From CAZDQL01 sp964507325 (GTDB lineage Bacteria > Planctomycetota > UBA1135 > GCA-002686595): a DNA stretch of 30,482 nt. This document shows, piece by piece, positions 22,003 to 30,482 of the stretch (positions are counted from its first letter, which is position 1; every line of letters begins with the position of its first letter). Both the position numbers and the translations under genes were made by a program. The notes below the pieces were generated by a model. It did not search any database. It saw only the letters and a list, made by a program, of their open reading frames with translations, and had not been told where the DNA came from. The stretch lies in contig CAZDQL010000076.1 in assembly GCA_964507325.1 (NCBI GenBank), positions 1 to 30,482 on the forward strand, in the 5' to 3' direction.

Positions 22003-23379
22003 ATGAGCCGATTCGGCCCCCCGATCCTGGCGGCAGCCCTTGCCCTTTCCGCCGTCGCCTGCCGTCCCGCGGACAGGGGGGAGGGGGAGACCCCCCTCGC
22101 CCAGGAGCTGCGCCCGCGCCAGGCGATCCAGGTGCGCACCACCCCGGTGGTGCGCCGCGAGATGGTGCGCACCCTCTCCACCACCACCACCATCGAGTCG
22201 ACCCACCAGATCGAGCTCGTCCCGCGGGTGGCCGGAGTGGTCACCGGCGTGGCGGTCGAAGAGGGGGACCGGGTCGCGGAGAAGGCCGTGCTCGCCACCC
22301 TCGACCCGCGCGATGCGGAGGCCAGCCTGGCGGAGGCGGAGGAGGCGCTCGTGGAGGCACAGGGCACGCGCCCGCGCCTCGAGCTGGCGGTGGCGGAAGC
22401 CGCCGAGCAGGTGGCGCGGGCCAAGCTCGCCTGGGACCAGGCCAGGAGCGAGGTCGAGCGCAACGAGACGACGGGCCTGCTCTCCGCCATCGATCTCGAC
22501 AAGCTGCGCCTGGCGCGCGACACCGCCGAACGCGACTGGGAGGCGGCCAAGCTGGCGCACCGCGGCGCCGAGCACGACCTCGAACAGCAGGCGACGACGA
22601 TCGCCCGCGCCCAGCTCACGGTGGACCGCCGCGAGCTGGAGCTCTCCTACACCGAGATCACCGCACCCTTCGACGGAGTGATCGCCGAGCGCAAGGTGCG
22701 CGTCGGCGACTCGGTGACCGCCGGCGCGGCGGCCTTCACCCTGACCGATCCCGACAGCCTGCGCTGCGTCGTGCACCGCCCCCAGCGCGAGCTGGCCTTC
22801 TTCCGCTCCGCCCACGCGCGCGGCACGAACGGCGGCGGCGGAGAGGGGATCGAGATCACGGTCGTTCCGGAGGCCCATCCGGAAGCGAGCTACACGGGGA
22901 CGATCGCGATCCTCTCCCCCACCATCGATCCCGAGTCCGGCTCCTTCCGCCTGACGATCGACCTCACCCAGCCGCCGGCGGGGGACCTGCGGCCGCGGCT
23001 CCTGCCCGGCATGCTGGTGCGGCTCGAGATCGTCACCGAGCGCCACCCCGACGCCCTGGTGGTGCCCAAGCGCGCCCTGCGCCGGGAGGGGGACCGTCAC
23101 TTCCTCTTCGTCGACACCGGCGGCCAGGCGGCGCGCATCGAGGTCGGGGAGGGCTTTGCGGACAGCGACTCGGTGGAGGTCCTGCCCGTCGAAGAGGGCG
23201 TCCTCGAGGCGGGAGACGCGGTGGTGGTCGTGGGCAACCGCGACCTGGAGGACGGCAGCGAGATCGAGTCCGAGGAGCCCGCTGAGGCCCCCGAGGATGC
23301 CGCTGCGACCGCCCAAGAAGCCCCTGTGACCGCCGCGGACGACAGCGCCGAGGGCGGCGCCGACGACGAAGCCAACTAG
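22003..23379 (+). CDS. RND efflux periplasmic adaptor (membrane fusion lipoprotein)
   Basis: Links RND permeases to an outer-membrane channel in the periplasm; 458 residues. The signal peptide ends in a lipobox (AVAC, Cys20). The order of domains is as in AcrA/MexA: beta-barrel and lipoyl half (IELVPRVAGVVTGVAVEEGD, about 70-89), an alpha-helical hairpin (about 105-215), the second lipoyl half (LSYTEITAPFDGVIAERKV), the beta-barrel, and a membrane-proximal domain with LPGMLVRLEI and DALVVPKRAL. The last 45 or so residues are very acidic (Glu/Asp/Ala) and not usual for the family. No Shine-Dalgarno is seen at the ATG. The first permease starts 7 nt after its stop, so this is the first gene of a three-gene pump operon. 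It is divergent from moeA with 62 nt between. Confidence 0.95.
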   Translation: MSRFGPPILAAALALSAVACRPADRGEGETPLAQELRPRQAIQVRTTPVVRREMVRTLSTTTTIESTHQIELVPRVAGVVTGVAVEEGDRVAEKAVLATLDPRDAEASLAEAEEALVEAQGTRPRLELAVAEAAEQVARAKLAWDQARSEVERNETTGLLSAIDLDKLRLARDTAERDWEAAKLAHRGAEHDLEQQATTIARAQLTVDRRELELSYTEITAPFDGVIAERKVRVGDSVTAGAAAFTLTDPDSLRCVVHRPQRELAFFRSAHARGTNGGGGEGIEITVVPEAHPEASYTGTIAILSPTIDPESGSFRLTIDLTQPPAGDLRPRLLPGMLVRLEIVTERHPDALVVPKRALRREGDRHFLFVDTGGQAARIEVGEGFADSDSVEVLPVEEGVLEAGDAVVVVGNRDLEDGSEIESEEPAEAPEDAAATAQEAPVTAADDSAEGGADDEAN

Positions 23380-23386
23380 GCCGGCC

Positions 23387-26300
23387 GTGGTCTCCCCTCC
23401 GCAGACGGAATCGCCCCGGGGGCGCCGCTCGCTCCTGGCCTTCGTCGCCACGCGCCCCGTGGCGATCACGATGTTCATCCTGGCCCTGGAGGTCTTCGGC
23501 GGAGTCTCCCTCTCCAAGCTGCCGATGGACCTCCTGCCGGAGATCAGCTACCCGACCCTGACGGTGCGCACCGCCTACCCGGGTGCGGCGCCCGAGGACG
23601 TCGAGGACCGCTGTTCGGTCCGCATCCAGGAGGCGCTGGCGACCCTGCGGGGACTGGTGCGCACCACCTCGATCAGCCGCGCCGGCTTCTCGGACGTGGT
23701 GCTCGAGTTCGACTGGGGCACGCCGATGACCTTCGCGGTGCAGGAGGTGCGCGACCGGCTGGACGGCGTGCGGCTCCCCAACGCCGCGGAGCGGCCGCTG
23801 ATCCTGCGCTACGACCCCAACCTGGATCCGATCCTGCGCGTCGGCATCCGTCCCTCCGAGGAGGGAGAGCAAGCCGCCGACCTCGTGCGCCTGCGCTGGC
23901 TGGCGGAGAAGCGCGTCAAGCGCGTGCTCGAGGGGCTGGAAGGGGTGGCCGCCGTGCAGGTCCGCGGCGGGCTGGAGGAAGAGATCCTGGTGCGGGTCGA
24001 CCCCCAGAAGCTGGCGGCCCACGACCTGGCCCCCGCCACCCTGGCGAACCGCCTGGCCCAGGAGAACCTGAACGCCTCGGGGGGGCAGATTCGCGAGGGT
24101 TCCACCGACTACCTGGTGCGCACCCTGAACGAGTTCCAGTCGGTCGCCGAGATCGAGGAGCTGGCGGTGGTGCGCCGCGGCGACGCGGTGATCCGGGTGC
24201 GCGACGTGGCGAGCGTCGAGCGCACCCACGCCGAGCGCGAGGTGATCACGCGCCTGGAGGGAGCCGAGGCGGTCGAGATCGCCATCTTCCGCGAGGCGGG
24301 GGGCAACATCGTCGACGTGTCGCGTCAGGTGCGCCAGGCGATCTTCGGCAGCGAAGAGGCGCGGCGGCACGCCGCCAAGCTGGAGCGCGAGGGCAGGACC
24401 GACAGCGCGAGCCTCTCCTGGGAGGACCGCAGCAAACTCGACTTCCTGGCCTGGGAGCTGCGCGACGAGGCGGTCCTGGAGGTGCTCTCCGACCAGTCGA
24501 CCTTCATCGGCGCGGCGATCGAGGACGTGCGCGATGCGGGCCTGGTGGGCGCGCTCTTGGCGGTGGCGGTGATGTGGGTCTTCCTGCGACGCCTCTCCGC
24601 CACCCTGATCATCGGCGTGGCGATCCCCATCTCGGTGGTGGCCACCTTCGCTCCGATGTTCCTGCTCGACGTCTCGCTGAACATCATGTCCCTCGGCGGG
24701 CTGGCGCTGGGGATCGGCATGCTGGTCGACAACGCCATCGTGGTGTTGGAGTCGATCACGCGCTGCCGCGAGGAGGGCGACTCGTTGAGCGAGGCGGCGG
24801 TGCGCGGCGTGAGCGAGGTCTCCGGCGCCATCACCGCCTCGACCCTGACCACCGTGGCGGTCTTCGCGCCGATCGTCTTCGTGCACGGCATCGCGGGGCA
24901 GATCTTCGGAGACCAGGCGGTGACGGTGGTCTCGAGCCTGCTGGTGTCGCTGCTCGTGGCCGTGCTCTTCATCCCCATGCTGGCCTCGCGCACCTGGATC
25001 GCCGGGGAGCACGACCTGAGGAACCGACCGCGCAAGGACGCGGGGGAGGCCGTCCCCCGACTGGGTCCCGCCTTCCTCACGCGCGGCATGACCTGGTCCT
25101 GGGTGCGGGCGGTCCCCAATCTGCTCGGGATGCCGCAGCGCCTGATGCAGTTGGTCGGGATCTGGCTCCTGAAGGGGGTCTTCCTGGCAGCCACCCTGCT
25201 CGCGATCGTGGGCGGCATCCTGACCTGGCCCCTGCGCGTCACCTTCGACCGCGGCTGGCGCCTGCTCGAGTACCTCTACCCACGTCTCTTGAGGGGCGCC
25301 CTGGCCCAACCCCTGATCGTGCTCGCGGTGGTGGGGGGCCTCTCCTGGCTGGCCTGGCAACGGGTCGCGGTGCTGGGGCTCGAGCTCCTGCCGGAGATCC
25401 ATCAAGGGGAGTTCACCGCCCACGTGGGCCTCGAGGTCGGCTCCCCCATCGGGCGCTCCGACAGGATCTTCGCTGAGCTCGATCGCGAGGTGGCGGCCCT
25501 GGAGGGGGTGGCGTTGACCGCCCTGGTGGTGGGGGTCGAGGAGGACACCCTCTCGCGGGAGATCGAGGGGGACCACACCGCGCGCCTGACCGTGCGCCTC
25601 GAGCCGGAGAGGAGCTCGGAGGCGGCGGAGGAAGCGGTCCTGAACCGGGTGCGGGGCCTGCTCCAGGCTCACCCCGAGGTGCGCTCCGTCGACGTGACGC
25701 GACCCACCCCCTTCGCCCTCGAGGCGCCGATCGCGGTGGAGGTGTGCGGGTACGACCTCGAGCTCTTGGCGGCGATCGGCGACCAGGTGCGCGCGCGGCT
25801 GGAGGGGATCGACGGTCTGGAGGACGTGCGCACCACGGTGCGACCGGGTCACCCCGAGGCGCGGGTCACCTTCGACCGGGACAAGACGCTGGAGTACGGC
25901 CTGGACCTCGCCGCCGTCTCGAGTCTCCTGCGCGACCACGTGCTGGGCAACGTGGGCACGCGCTTCGTCGAGGGGGAGGACCGCATCGACATCCGCGTCA
26001 AGGGGGACGAGGACCTCCTGACCACCGTCGACGACGTGCTGGAGCTGGTGGTCAACCCCGGTGCGGCCACCCCACCGGTTCCCCTGCGCTCGGTGGCGAT
26101 CGTGGACGAGGTGCGCGGGCCGGCGGAGATCCGCCGCATCGGCAACAGTCGGGCGGTGATCGTCACGGCGACCAGCGCCGGCCTGGACCTGGGTGGGATG
26201 ACCCGACGCATCGAGCGCTCGCTCGCCGATCTCTCGGTGCCCGACGGCGTGTCGGTGGAGCTCGGCGGCCAGAAGCGCGAGATGGACGAGGGCACCGCCA

Positions 26301-26836
26301 GCCTGCGTGCGGCGCTCCTGCTGGCGATCTTCCTGGTCTACGTGGTCATGGCCACCCAGTTCGAGTCGCTCCTGCAGCCCTTCATCATCCTGTTCAGCGT
26401 GCCCCTGGCGGCGGTGGGAGTGGTCTTCGCCCTGGACCTCCTCTCGCTGCCCGTCTCGGTGGTGGTCTTCATCGGGCTGATCCTCCTGGCGGGGATCGTG
26501 GTCAACAACGCCATCGTGCTGGTGGACCGCATCAACTCCCGCCGCGACGCGGGGCTGCCGCTGGTGGAAGCGATCATGGAGGCGGGGCGCGCGCGCCTGC
26601 GGCCGATCCTGATGACCACCGCCACCACCGTGCTGGGGCTCCTGCCCCTCACCGGCTGGCTGGCTCCGGTGCCGTGGCTGGGGCAGTTCGGTGCCGGCGA
26701 GGGAGCCGAGCTGCGCGCGCCGATGGCGATCACGGTCATCGCCGGCCTGATCAGCTCGACCCTCTTGACCCTGGTGGTCATCCCGGTGATCTACCGCCTG
26801 ATGGCCGCGCGTAGGACGCGGCGGAGAGCGGCATGA
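23387..26836 (+). CDS. RND efflux permease, first subunit
   Basis: An inner-membrane, proton-driven multidrug-type exporter of the AcrB/MdtB/SwrC superfamily; 1149 residues against about 1040 typical. The N-terminal motif RPVAITMFILALEVFGGVSLSKLP, seen as RPVAITMF then LSKLPMDLLPEISYP, is characteristic. TM4 has GMLVDNAIVV: the first relay aspartate is present (Asp448), but the second position is Asn449. In the corresponding TM10 segment, AGIVVNNAIVLVDRI has Asn where AcrB has the relay Lys. Two expansions are seen: a charged helical insert at about 320-365 before TM2, and about 100 residues between TM6 and TM7 containing an extra hydrophobic stretch (about 586-614). The start is GTG at 23387; the stop overlaps the next permease (ATGA). 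Confidence 0.95.
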   Translation: MVSPPQTESPRGRRSLLAFVATRPVAITMFILALEVFGGVSLSKLPMDLLPEISYPTLTVRTAYPGAAPEDVEDRCSVRIQEALATLRGLVRTTSISRAGFSDVVLEFDWGTPMTFAVQEVRDRLDGVRLPNAAERPLILRYDPNLDPILRVGIRPSEEGEQAADLVRLRWLAEKRVKRVLEGLEGVAAVQVRGGLEEEILVRVDPQKLAAHDLAPATLANRLAQENLNASGGQIREGSTDYLVRTLNEFQSVAEIEELAVVRRGDAVIRVRDVASVERTHAEREVITRLEGAEAVEIAIFREAGGNIVDVSRQVRQAIFGSEEARRHAAKLEREGRTDSASLSWEDRSKLDFLAWELRDEAVLEVLSDQSTFIGAAIEDVRDAGLVGALLAVAVMWVFLRRLSATLIIGVAIPISVVATFAPMFLLDVSLNIMSLGGLALGIGMLVDNAIVVLESITRCREEGDSLSEAAVRGVSEVSGAITASTLTTVAVFAPIVFVHGIAGQIFGDQAVTVVSSLLVSLLVAVLFIPMLASRTWIAGEHDLRNRPRKDAGEAVPRLGPAFLTRGMTWSWVRAVPNLLGMPQRLMQLVGIWLLKGVFLAATLLAIVGGILTWPLRVTFDRGWRLLEYLYPRLLRGALAQPLIVLAVVGGLSWLAWQRVAVLGLELLPEIHQGEFTAHVGLEVGSPIGRSDRIFAELDREVAALEGVALTALVVGVEEDTLSREIEGDHTARLTVRLEPERSSEAAEEAVLNRVRGLLQAHPEVRSVDVTRPTPFALEAPIAVEVCGYDLELLAAIGDQVRARLEGIDGLEDVRTTVRPGHPEARVTFDRDKTLEYGLDLAAVSSLLRDHVLGNVGTRFVEGEDRIDIRVKGDEDLLTTVDDVLELVVNPGAATPPVPLRSVAIVDEVRGPAEIRRIGNSRAVIVTATSAGLDLGGMTRRIERSLADLSVPDGVSVELGGQKREMDEGTASLRAALLLAIFLVYVVMATQFESLLQPFIILFSVPLAAVGVVFALDLLSLPVSVVVFIGLILLAGIVVNNAIVLVDRINSRRDAGLPLVEAIMEAGRARLRPILMTTATTVLGLLPLTGWLAPVPWLGQFGAGEGAELRAPMAITVIAGLISSTLLTLVVIPVIYRLMAARRTRRRAA

Positions 26837-29800
26837 GCGGCGACCGGCGTAGCGAACCCGCCGCGCGCGGGGTCTTCGGCACGCTGGTCGACCGGCCGGT
26901 GGGCCTGTTCGTGATCTTCGCCACGCTGATCGTGGTGGGGCTGATCGCCTACGCGCGCATTCCGCTGCAGCTCCTGCCGAGCGGCATCCAGGGCACGCGC
27001 CTGGGACTGTGGGTCAACCACCCCGGCTCGTCGGCGGCGGAGAACGAGGAGAAGGTCACGCGCCCCCTCGAGGAGCAGATCCGCACCCTGCCCAACCTGA
27101 AGGACTTCTTCTCGCGCTCCGGCGAGGGCTCGGTCTTCATGCGCATCGCCTTCAATGGCACGGCGGACATGGACCTGGCCAAGGCGGAGCTGCGCGACCG
27201 GATCGAGCGCGCCCGGCCACTGATGCCCGACACCGTCGACCGCATCATGGTCTTCCAGAACGACGACGGCGATCCGCCGATCATGTTCTTCGCCATCCTC
27301 GTCGAGGAGCGCACGACGGACATGGATTACCTCGTCGAGCACGAGATCCAGCGCCGTTTCGAGGCGGTCGACGGCGTCAGCCGCGTGCAGATCTGGGGCG
27401 TGCTCGACGATTCGGTGCGCATCCTGCTCGACGAGGATCGAGTGCGCGCCATGCGTCTCGACATCGGGGGCCTGATCCAGCGCCTGGCCCAGGACAACTT
27501 CGCCGAGCCGATGGGCGAGGTGACCGACGGCGGGCGGCGCTTCCTCCTGCGCTCGGACATGCGCTTCGAGTCGCTCGAGGAGATCGCCGACTACCCGATC
27601 GGCGACGGGCTGCGCGTGCGCGACGTGGCCAGCGTGGAGAAGGTCAAGACGGTGCGCGACTGGCTCACGCGCATCGACGGCAAGGAGGCCTACTACGGGA
27701 TGATCCAGAAGGAGTCCACCGCCAACGTGGTGGCGGTCTCCAAGGGTCTGGACGAGGTGATCGAGGGGCTGGCGGACAACCCCGAGCTGGCGGGCAGGGC
27801 GGAGATCGAGGTCTTCTTCTCCCAGGCGCGCTTCATCGAGCACTCCTTGGCGCAGCTGCGCTCGACCGCGGTCTGGGGAGGCGGGCTGGCGGTCCTGGTG
27901 CTCTTCCTCTTCCTGAGGCGCGTGCGCATGACGCTCTGCGTCGCCCTCTCGATCCCCGTCTCGGCGCTGCTGGCGGTGGCCTACGAGGCCTTCACCGGCG
28001 GCAGCTTCAACGTGCTCACGATGACCGGGCTGACCCTCGGCATCGGCATGTTGGTGGACAACTCGGTGGTGGTGATCGAGAACATCGCGCGCCTGCGCGG
28101 GCAGGGGCACTCGCGCCGCTCCGCCGCCGTGGAGGGGGTGCGGGACGTGGCGCTGGCGATCGCCCTGGCCACGCTGACCACGGTGGTGGTGTTCCTGCCC
28201 CTGATCTTCATGGGCGACGACGCGGTGATGCGCACCATGCTGGAGGCGCTGGGGATCCCGCTCTGTACCTCACTGCTCTTCAGCCTGGTGATGGGGATCG
28301 TCTTCCTGCCCGTCATCGCCTCGCGCGTGCTCGGCGAGCGCGCGGGGGGAGGCGGCATCCTCGGCCCGGCCCTGTCGGCCATCACCGGACCGCCGGTGCG
28401 CCTCATGGCCCTGGCGGTGGGTGCGGCCAAGGCCGGCTTCTGGGGCTTCGTCTGGGGCCTGCGCTGGTTCCTGCGGATCGCGGTGGGAGCGCTGACCCCC
28501 CTGCGCTGGATCCTGGCCCCCGCCCTGATCGCGGCCGCGGTCTGGCGCGTCATGACCTCGGGCGAGGCGGCCCCACTGGCGCGCCGCCTGACCGATCTGG
28601 GCGCGCCCGCCGACGGCGCGCGCATCGCCGCCGCCCCCCCCGCGGAGGTGGTCGCCGGCGCGCTGCTCGCCGCCGGCCTGATCCTCTTCGGTCTGCCGAT
28701 CTGGCGCCGGCGGACCGCTCCGGCCCTCGCCCGTCCGGCGCGCTTCGTGCCCGCTGGACAGTCGGTCCTGGACTGGATCCGGGATGGCAACCGGGCGCTG
28801 CTCGCCTGGACCCTCAACCACCGCCTGCTGGCGAGCGTCCTGGGGGTCGTCACCGTGATGACGGTGGCGATTCCGTGGCAGCGCATGACGCTCACCGCCT
28901 TCGGCCAGGAGCACGAGAACGCAGAGATCTCGATCCGGGTCGACATGGAGAACAACTTCACCCTGGAGGAGGCGAGCCGGGAGATGGCGCGCTACGAGCA
29001 GCTGCTCGAGGGCTACCGGGAGGAGCTCGGCTACGAGCACCTTGTCTCGCGTTTCGGCGCCGGGGGCGGCGAGCTGGAGATGCGCTGGGGCAAGCAGCAG
29101 GACCCGGATCAGCTCGACCGCTGGCGCGAGCGCTTCCGCCGCGAGCTGCCGCGCTTCCCCGGTCACCGGGTGGTCTTCGGCCGCGAGCAGCAGATGGACG
29201 TGGCCACCCGGCAGTACGTGCACTTCCAGCTGCGCGGCCCGCGCGCCGACCTGCTCGAGCAGTACGGCCAGCGCGCCGTCGAGGTGCTGCGCGACGTGCC
29301 GGGGCTCTACGACGTGGCGAGCTCCCTGGAGGACGCCCCCGAGCAGGTGCGGCTGGTGCTCGACCGGGAGACCGCCTACAGCTACGGCGTCACCTCCCAG
29401 GCCGCCCTGCGCAACGTCTCCTGGGCCCTGCGCGGTGCGGCTCTGCCGCGCTACCAGGAGGAGGGACGCGAGGTGCCCTTCTTCATCGAGTACGACGAGG
29501 CAGAGGTGGCGGGCCTCGACACCTTGCGCGATCTGGAGGTCTTCACCACCGACTCGGTGGTGCCCCTGGCGGCCTTCGCCGAGATCGAGTTCCAGCGCGG
29601 TCAGCGTCAGATCACGCGCTGGAACGGCCAGACGACCTTCAACATCCAGGCGCGCGTCGGCGACCCCACCCAGCAGGGACGGCTGGTGGAGAAGGGCTAC
29701 GCCGCCCTCGAGACCCTCGACCTGCCGCGCGGCTTCACCCTGGGTCGCGACCAGTCCGCCCGGGCGCGCCAGCAGGAGGAGATGGCCGAGATGCTGCGCG

Positions 29801-30369
29801 CCCTGGTCCTCTCGGTGGTGCTGGTGATGCTGCTGATGGGGATCCTCTTCGAGTCCCTGCTCCTGCCCTTCTCGGTGCTGTCGACGATCCCCTTCGCGGT
29901 GGCGGGGGCGCTCTGGACCCTCTACGTGACCGGCACGGTGATGGACTCGGTGGGCTGGATCGGGGTGATCATCCTGGTGGGTGTGGTGGTCAACAACGGC
30001 ATCGTCTTGATCGACAAGATCCACCGCATCCGCCGTTCGGGGGTGGACCGCAAGCGCGCCGTCCTCGACGGGGCGGAGGCGCGCGTGCGCCCCATCCTGA
30101 TGACCGCCCTGACGACGATCTTCGGGCTGCTGCCGATGGCGCTCAGCACCGCCTCCTCCGACGGCATCGACTACCGGGCGCTGGCGACCTGCGTGGCCGG
30201 GGGGCTGGCGGTGTCGACCTTCTTCACGCTCTGGATCGTGCCGCTGGCGTACACGGTCTTCGACGACCTGGGCAGGGGGCTGCGCTGGACCCTCTGGCGG
30301 GCGTGGATCCAGCCGCGCAAGCGCGCGCTCGAAGCGGGGGCTGAGCCGTCGCCGCCTGCGCCGATCTAG
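26833..30369 (+). CDS. RND efflux permease, second subunit
   Basis: A second, clearly different RND permease of 1178 residues, translationally coupled to the first. It shares RPVGLFVIF and ARIPLQLLPSG at the N-terminus, GMLVDNSVVV in TM4 (Asp409, Asn410) and VGVVVNNGIVLIDKI in TM10, again without a relay lysine. The interval between TM6 (about 476-496) and TM7 (about 664-681) is about 165 residues and holds two or three further hydrophobic stretches (about 523-571 and 603-623), far beyond the usual short linker. Adjacent non-identical permeases served by one adaptor resemble MdtB-MdtC, where a mixed trimer forms; whether that is so here is inference. No outer-membrane factor follows. Its stop lies 10 nt from the convergent sigma-factor gene end. 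Confidence 0.95.
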   Translation: MSGDRRSEPAARGVFGTLVDRPVGLFVIFATLIVVGLIAYARIPLQLLPSGIQGTRLGLWVNHPGSSAAENEEKVTRPLEEQIRTLPNLKDFFSRSGEGSVFMRIAFNGTADMDLAKAELRDRIERARPLMPDTVDRIMVFQNDDGDPPIMFFAILVEERTTDMDYLVEHEIQRRFEAVDGVSRVQIWGVLDDSVRILLDEDRVRAMRLDIGGLIQRLAQDNFAEPMGEVTDGGRRFLLRSDMRFESLEEIADYPIGDGLRVRDVASVEKVKTVRDWLTRIDGKEAYYGMIQKESTANVVAVSKGLDEVIEGLADNPELAGRAEIEVFFSQARFIEHSLAQLRSTAVWGGGLAVLVLFLFLRRVRMTLCVALSIPVSALLAVAYEAFTGGSFNVLTMTGLTLGIGMLVDNSVVVIENIARLRGQGHSRRSAAVEGVRDVALAIALATLTTVVVFLPLIFMGDDAVMRTMLEALGIPLCTSLLFSLVMGIVFLPVIASRVLGERAGGGGILGPALSAITGPPVRLMALAVGAAKAGFWGFVWGLRWFLRIAVGALTPLRWILAPALIAAAVWRVMTSGEAAPLARRLTDLGAPADGARIAAAPPAEVVAGALLAAGLILFGLPIWRRRTAPALARPARFVPAGQSVLDWIRDGNRALLAWTLNHRLLASVLGVVTVMTVAIPWQRMTLTAFGQEHENAEISIRVDMENNFTLEEASREMARYEQLLEGYREELGYEHLVSRFGAGGGELEMRWGKQQDPDQLDRWRERFRRELPRFPGHRVVFGREQQMDVATRQYVHFQLRGPRADLLEQYGQRAVEVLRDVPGLYDVASSLEDAPEQVRLVLDRETAYSYGVTSQAALRNVSWALRGAALPRYQEEGREVPFFIEYDEAEVAGLDTLRDLEVFTTDSVVPLAAFAEIEFQRGQRQITRWNGQTTFNIQARVGDPTQQGRLVEKGYAALETLDLPRGFTLGRDQSARARQQEEMAEMLRALVLSVVLVMLLMGILFESLLLPFSVLSTIPFAVAGALWTLYVTGTVMDSVGWIGVIILVGVVVNNGIVLIDKIHRIRRSGVDRKRAVLDGAEARVRPILMTALTTIFGLLPMALSTASSDGIDYRALATCVAGGLAVSTFFTLWIVPLAYTVFDDLGRGLRWTLWRAWIQPRKRALEAGAEPSPPAPI

Positions 30370-30379
30370 GCCGCGTCCT

Positions 30380-30482
30380 TCAATCCGCGTCGGGCGCCAT
30401 CCCCCGCTCCCGCAGGAGCTTCCCCAACGCGATCCGCGCCCGGTGGTGGGTCATGCGGGCGGCGTTGGAGGTGGAGTGCCCC
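30380..30482 (-). CDS. C-terminal end of a probable ECF sigma factor (partial)
   Basis: Only the last 34 codons are in the window. They end in a helix-turn-helix recognition-helix-like segment with THHRARIALGKLL and then RERG, which resembles sigma region 4.2 of ECF sigma factors (the usual form is R-x-H-R-A-R-x-x-L-x-x-L-L). The polypeptide ends MAPDAD. The identification is tentative because regions 2 and 4.1 lie outside. It is convergent with the RND operon. Confidence 0.55.
   Translation of the reverse strand, partial: GHSTSNAARMTHHRARIALGKLLRERGMAPDAD

Noticed and set aside
23033..25939. 968-codon minus-strand ORF opposite the first RND permease
   Set aside because: Composition (His/Gln/Arg/Asp-rich) and absence of motifs mark it as an antisense shadow of the permease.

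Overview
The window is very GC-rich bacterial DNA, densely coding on both strands, with several GTG starts, many 4-10 nt gene overlaps or gaps, and few strong Shine-Dalgarno sequences. It encodes a Gram-negative-type envelope: a lipoprotein N-acyltransferase, several lipobox proteins, RND pumps and the Mre/Rod elongation machinery. It also holds bacterial microcompartment (BMC) genes and a membrane-anchored coiled-coil protein of a kind I associate with Planctomycetota. A deep-branching, high-GC planctomycete-like bacterium is my best guess. This is inference from gene content; no rRNA or other marker is present. No tRNA, rRNA, CRISPR or transposase was seen.

Layout. 1-2052 (minus): the start of a BMC operon, with its own promoter, a PduA-like hexameric shell protein, then a CoA-acylating aldehyde dehydrogenase whose C-terminal extension runs off the window. 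2177-4837: a membrane-anchored amidohydrolase (minus) divergent from an APC amino acid transporter (plus). 4746-7702: an arylamine N-acetyltransferase (minus), a radical SAM protein with a CX4CX2C cluster motif (plus) and an archaemetzincin-like lipoprotein (plus). 7710-17397 (minus): the cell-elongation cluster. In transcription order it runs mreB, a DUF4382-like lipoprotein, a hypothetical membrane protein, a 189-bp near-perfect palindrome, mreC, mreD, a very long PBP2 and rodA. The last four overlap by 4-7 nt. 17557-18921 (minus): a self-contained two-gene unit with a clear sigma70-type promoter and a clear intrinsic terminator. It encodes a coiled-coil/beta-domain membrane protein and a small basic single-pass membrane protein. 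18961-21940 (minus): moeA followed by lnt. 22003-30369 (plus): an RND efflux operon with one lipoprotein adaptor and two different RND permeases. 30380-30482 (minus): the C-terminal end of a probable ECF sigma factor.

How the genes fit together. MreB, MreC, MreD, PBP2 and RodA form the elongasome, and the coiled-coil unit next to mreB may belong to the same envelope-morphogenesis theme. The BMC genes imply aldehyde oxidation to acyl-CoA inside a protein shell; the signature enzyme lies outside the window. The adaptor plus two permeases look like a heteromeric pump whose outer-membrane channel is encoded elsewhere.

Most unusual items: (i) the palindrome directly upstream of mreC, whose two arms differ in a strongly strand-biased way that keeps G-U pairing only in plus-strand RNA; (ii) a PBP2 of 1068 residues with an extra domain of several hundred residues; (iii) the MreC-like coiled-coil bicistron; (iv) RND permeases with extra hydrophobic segments between their two halves and no canonical proton-relay lysine.
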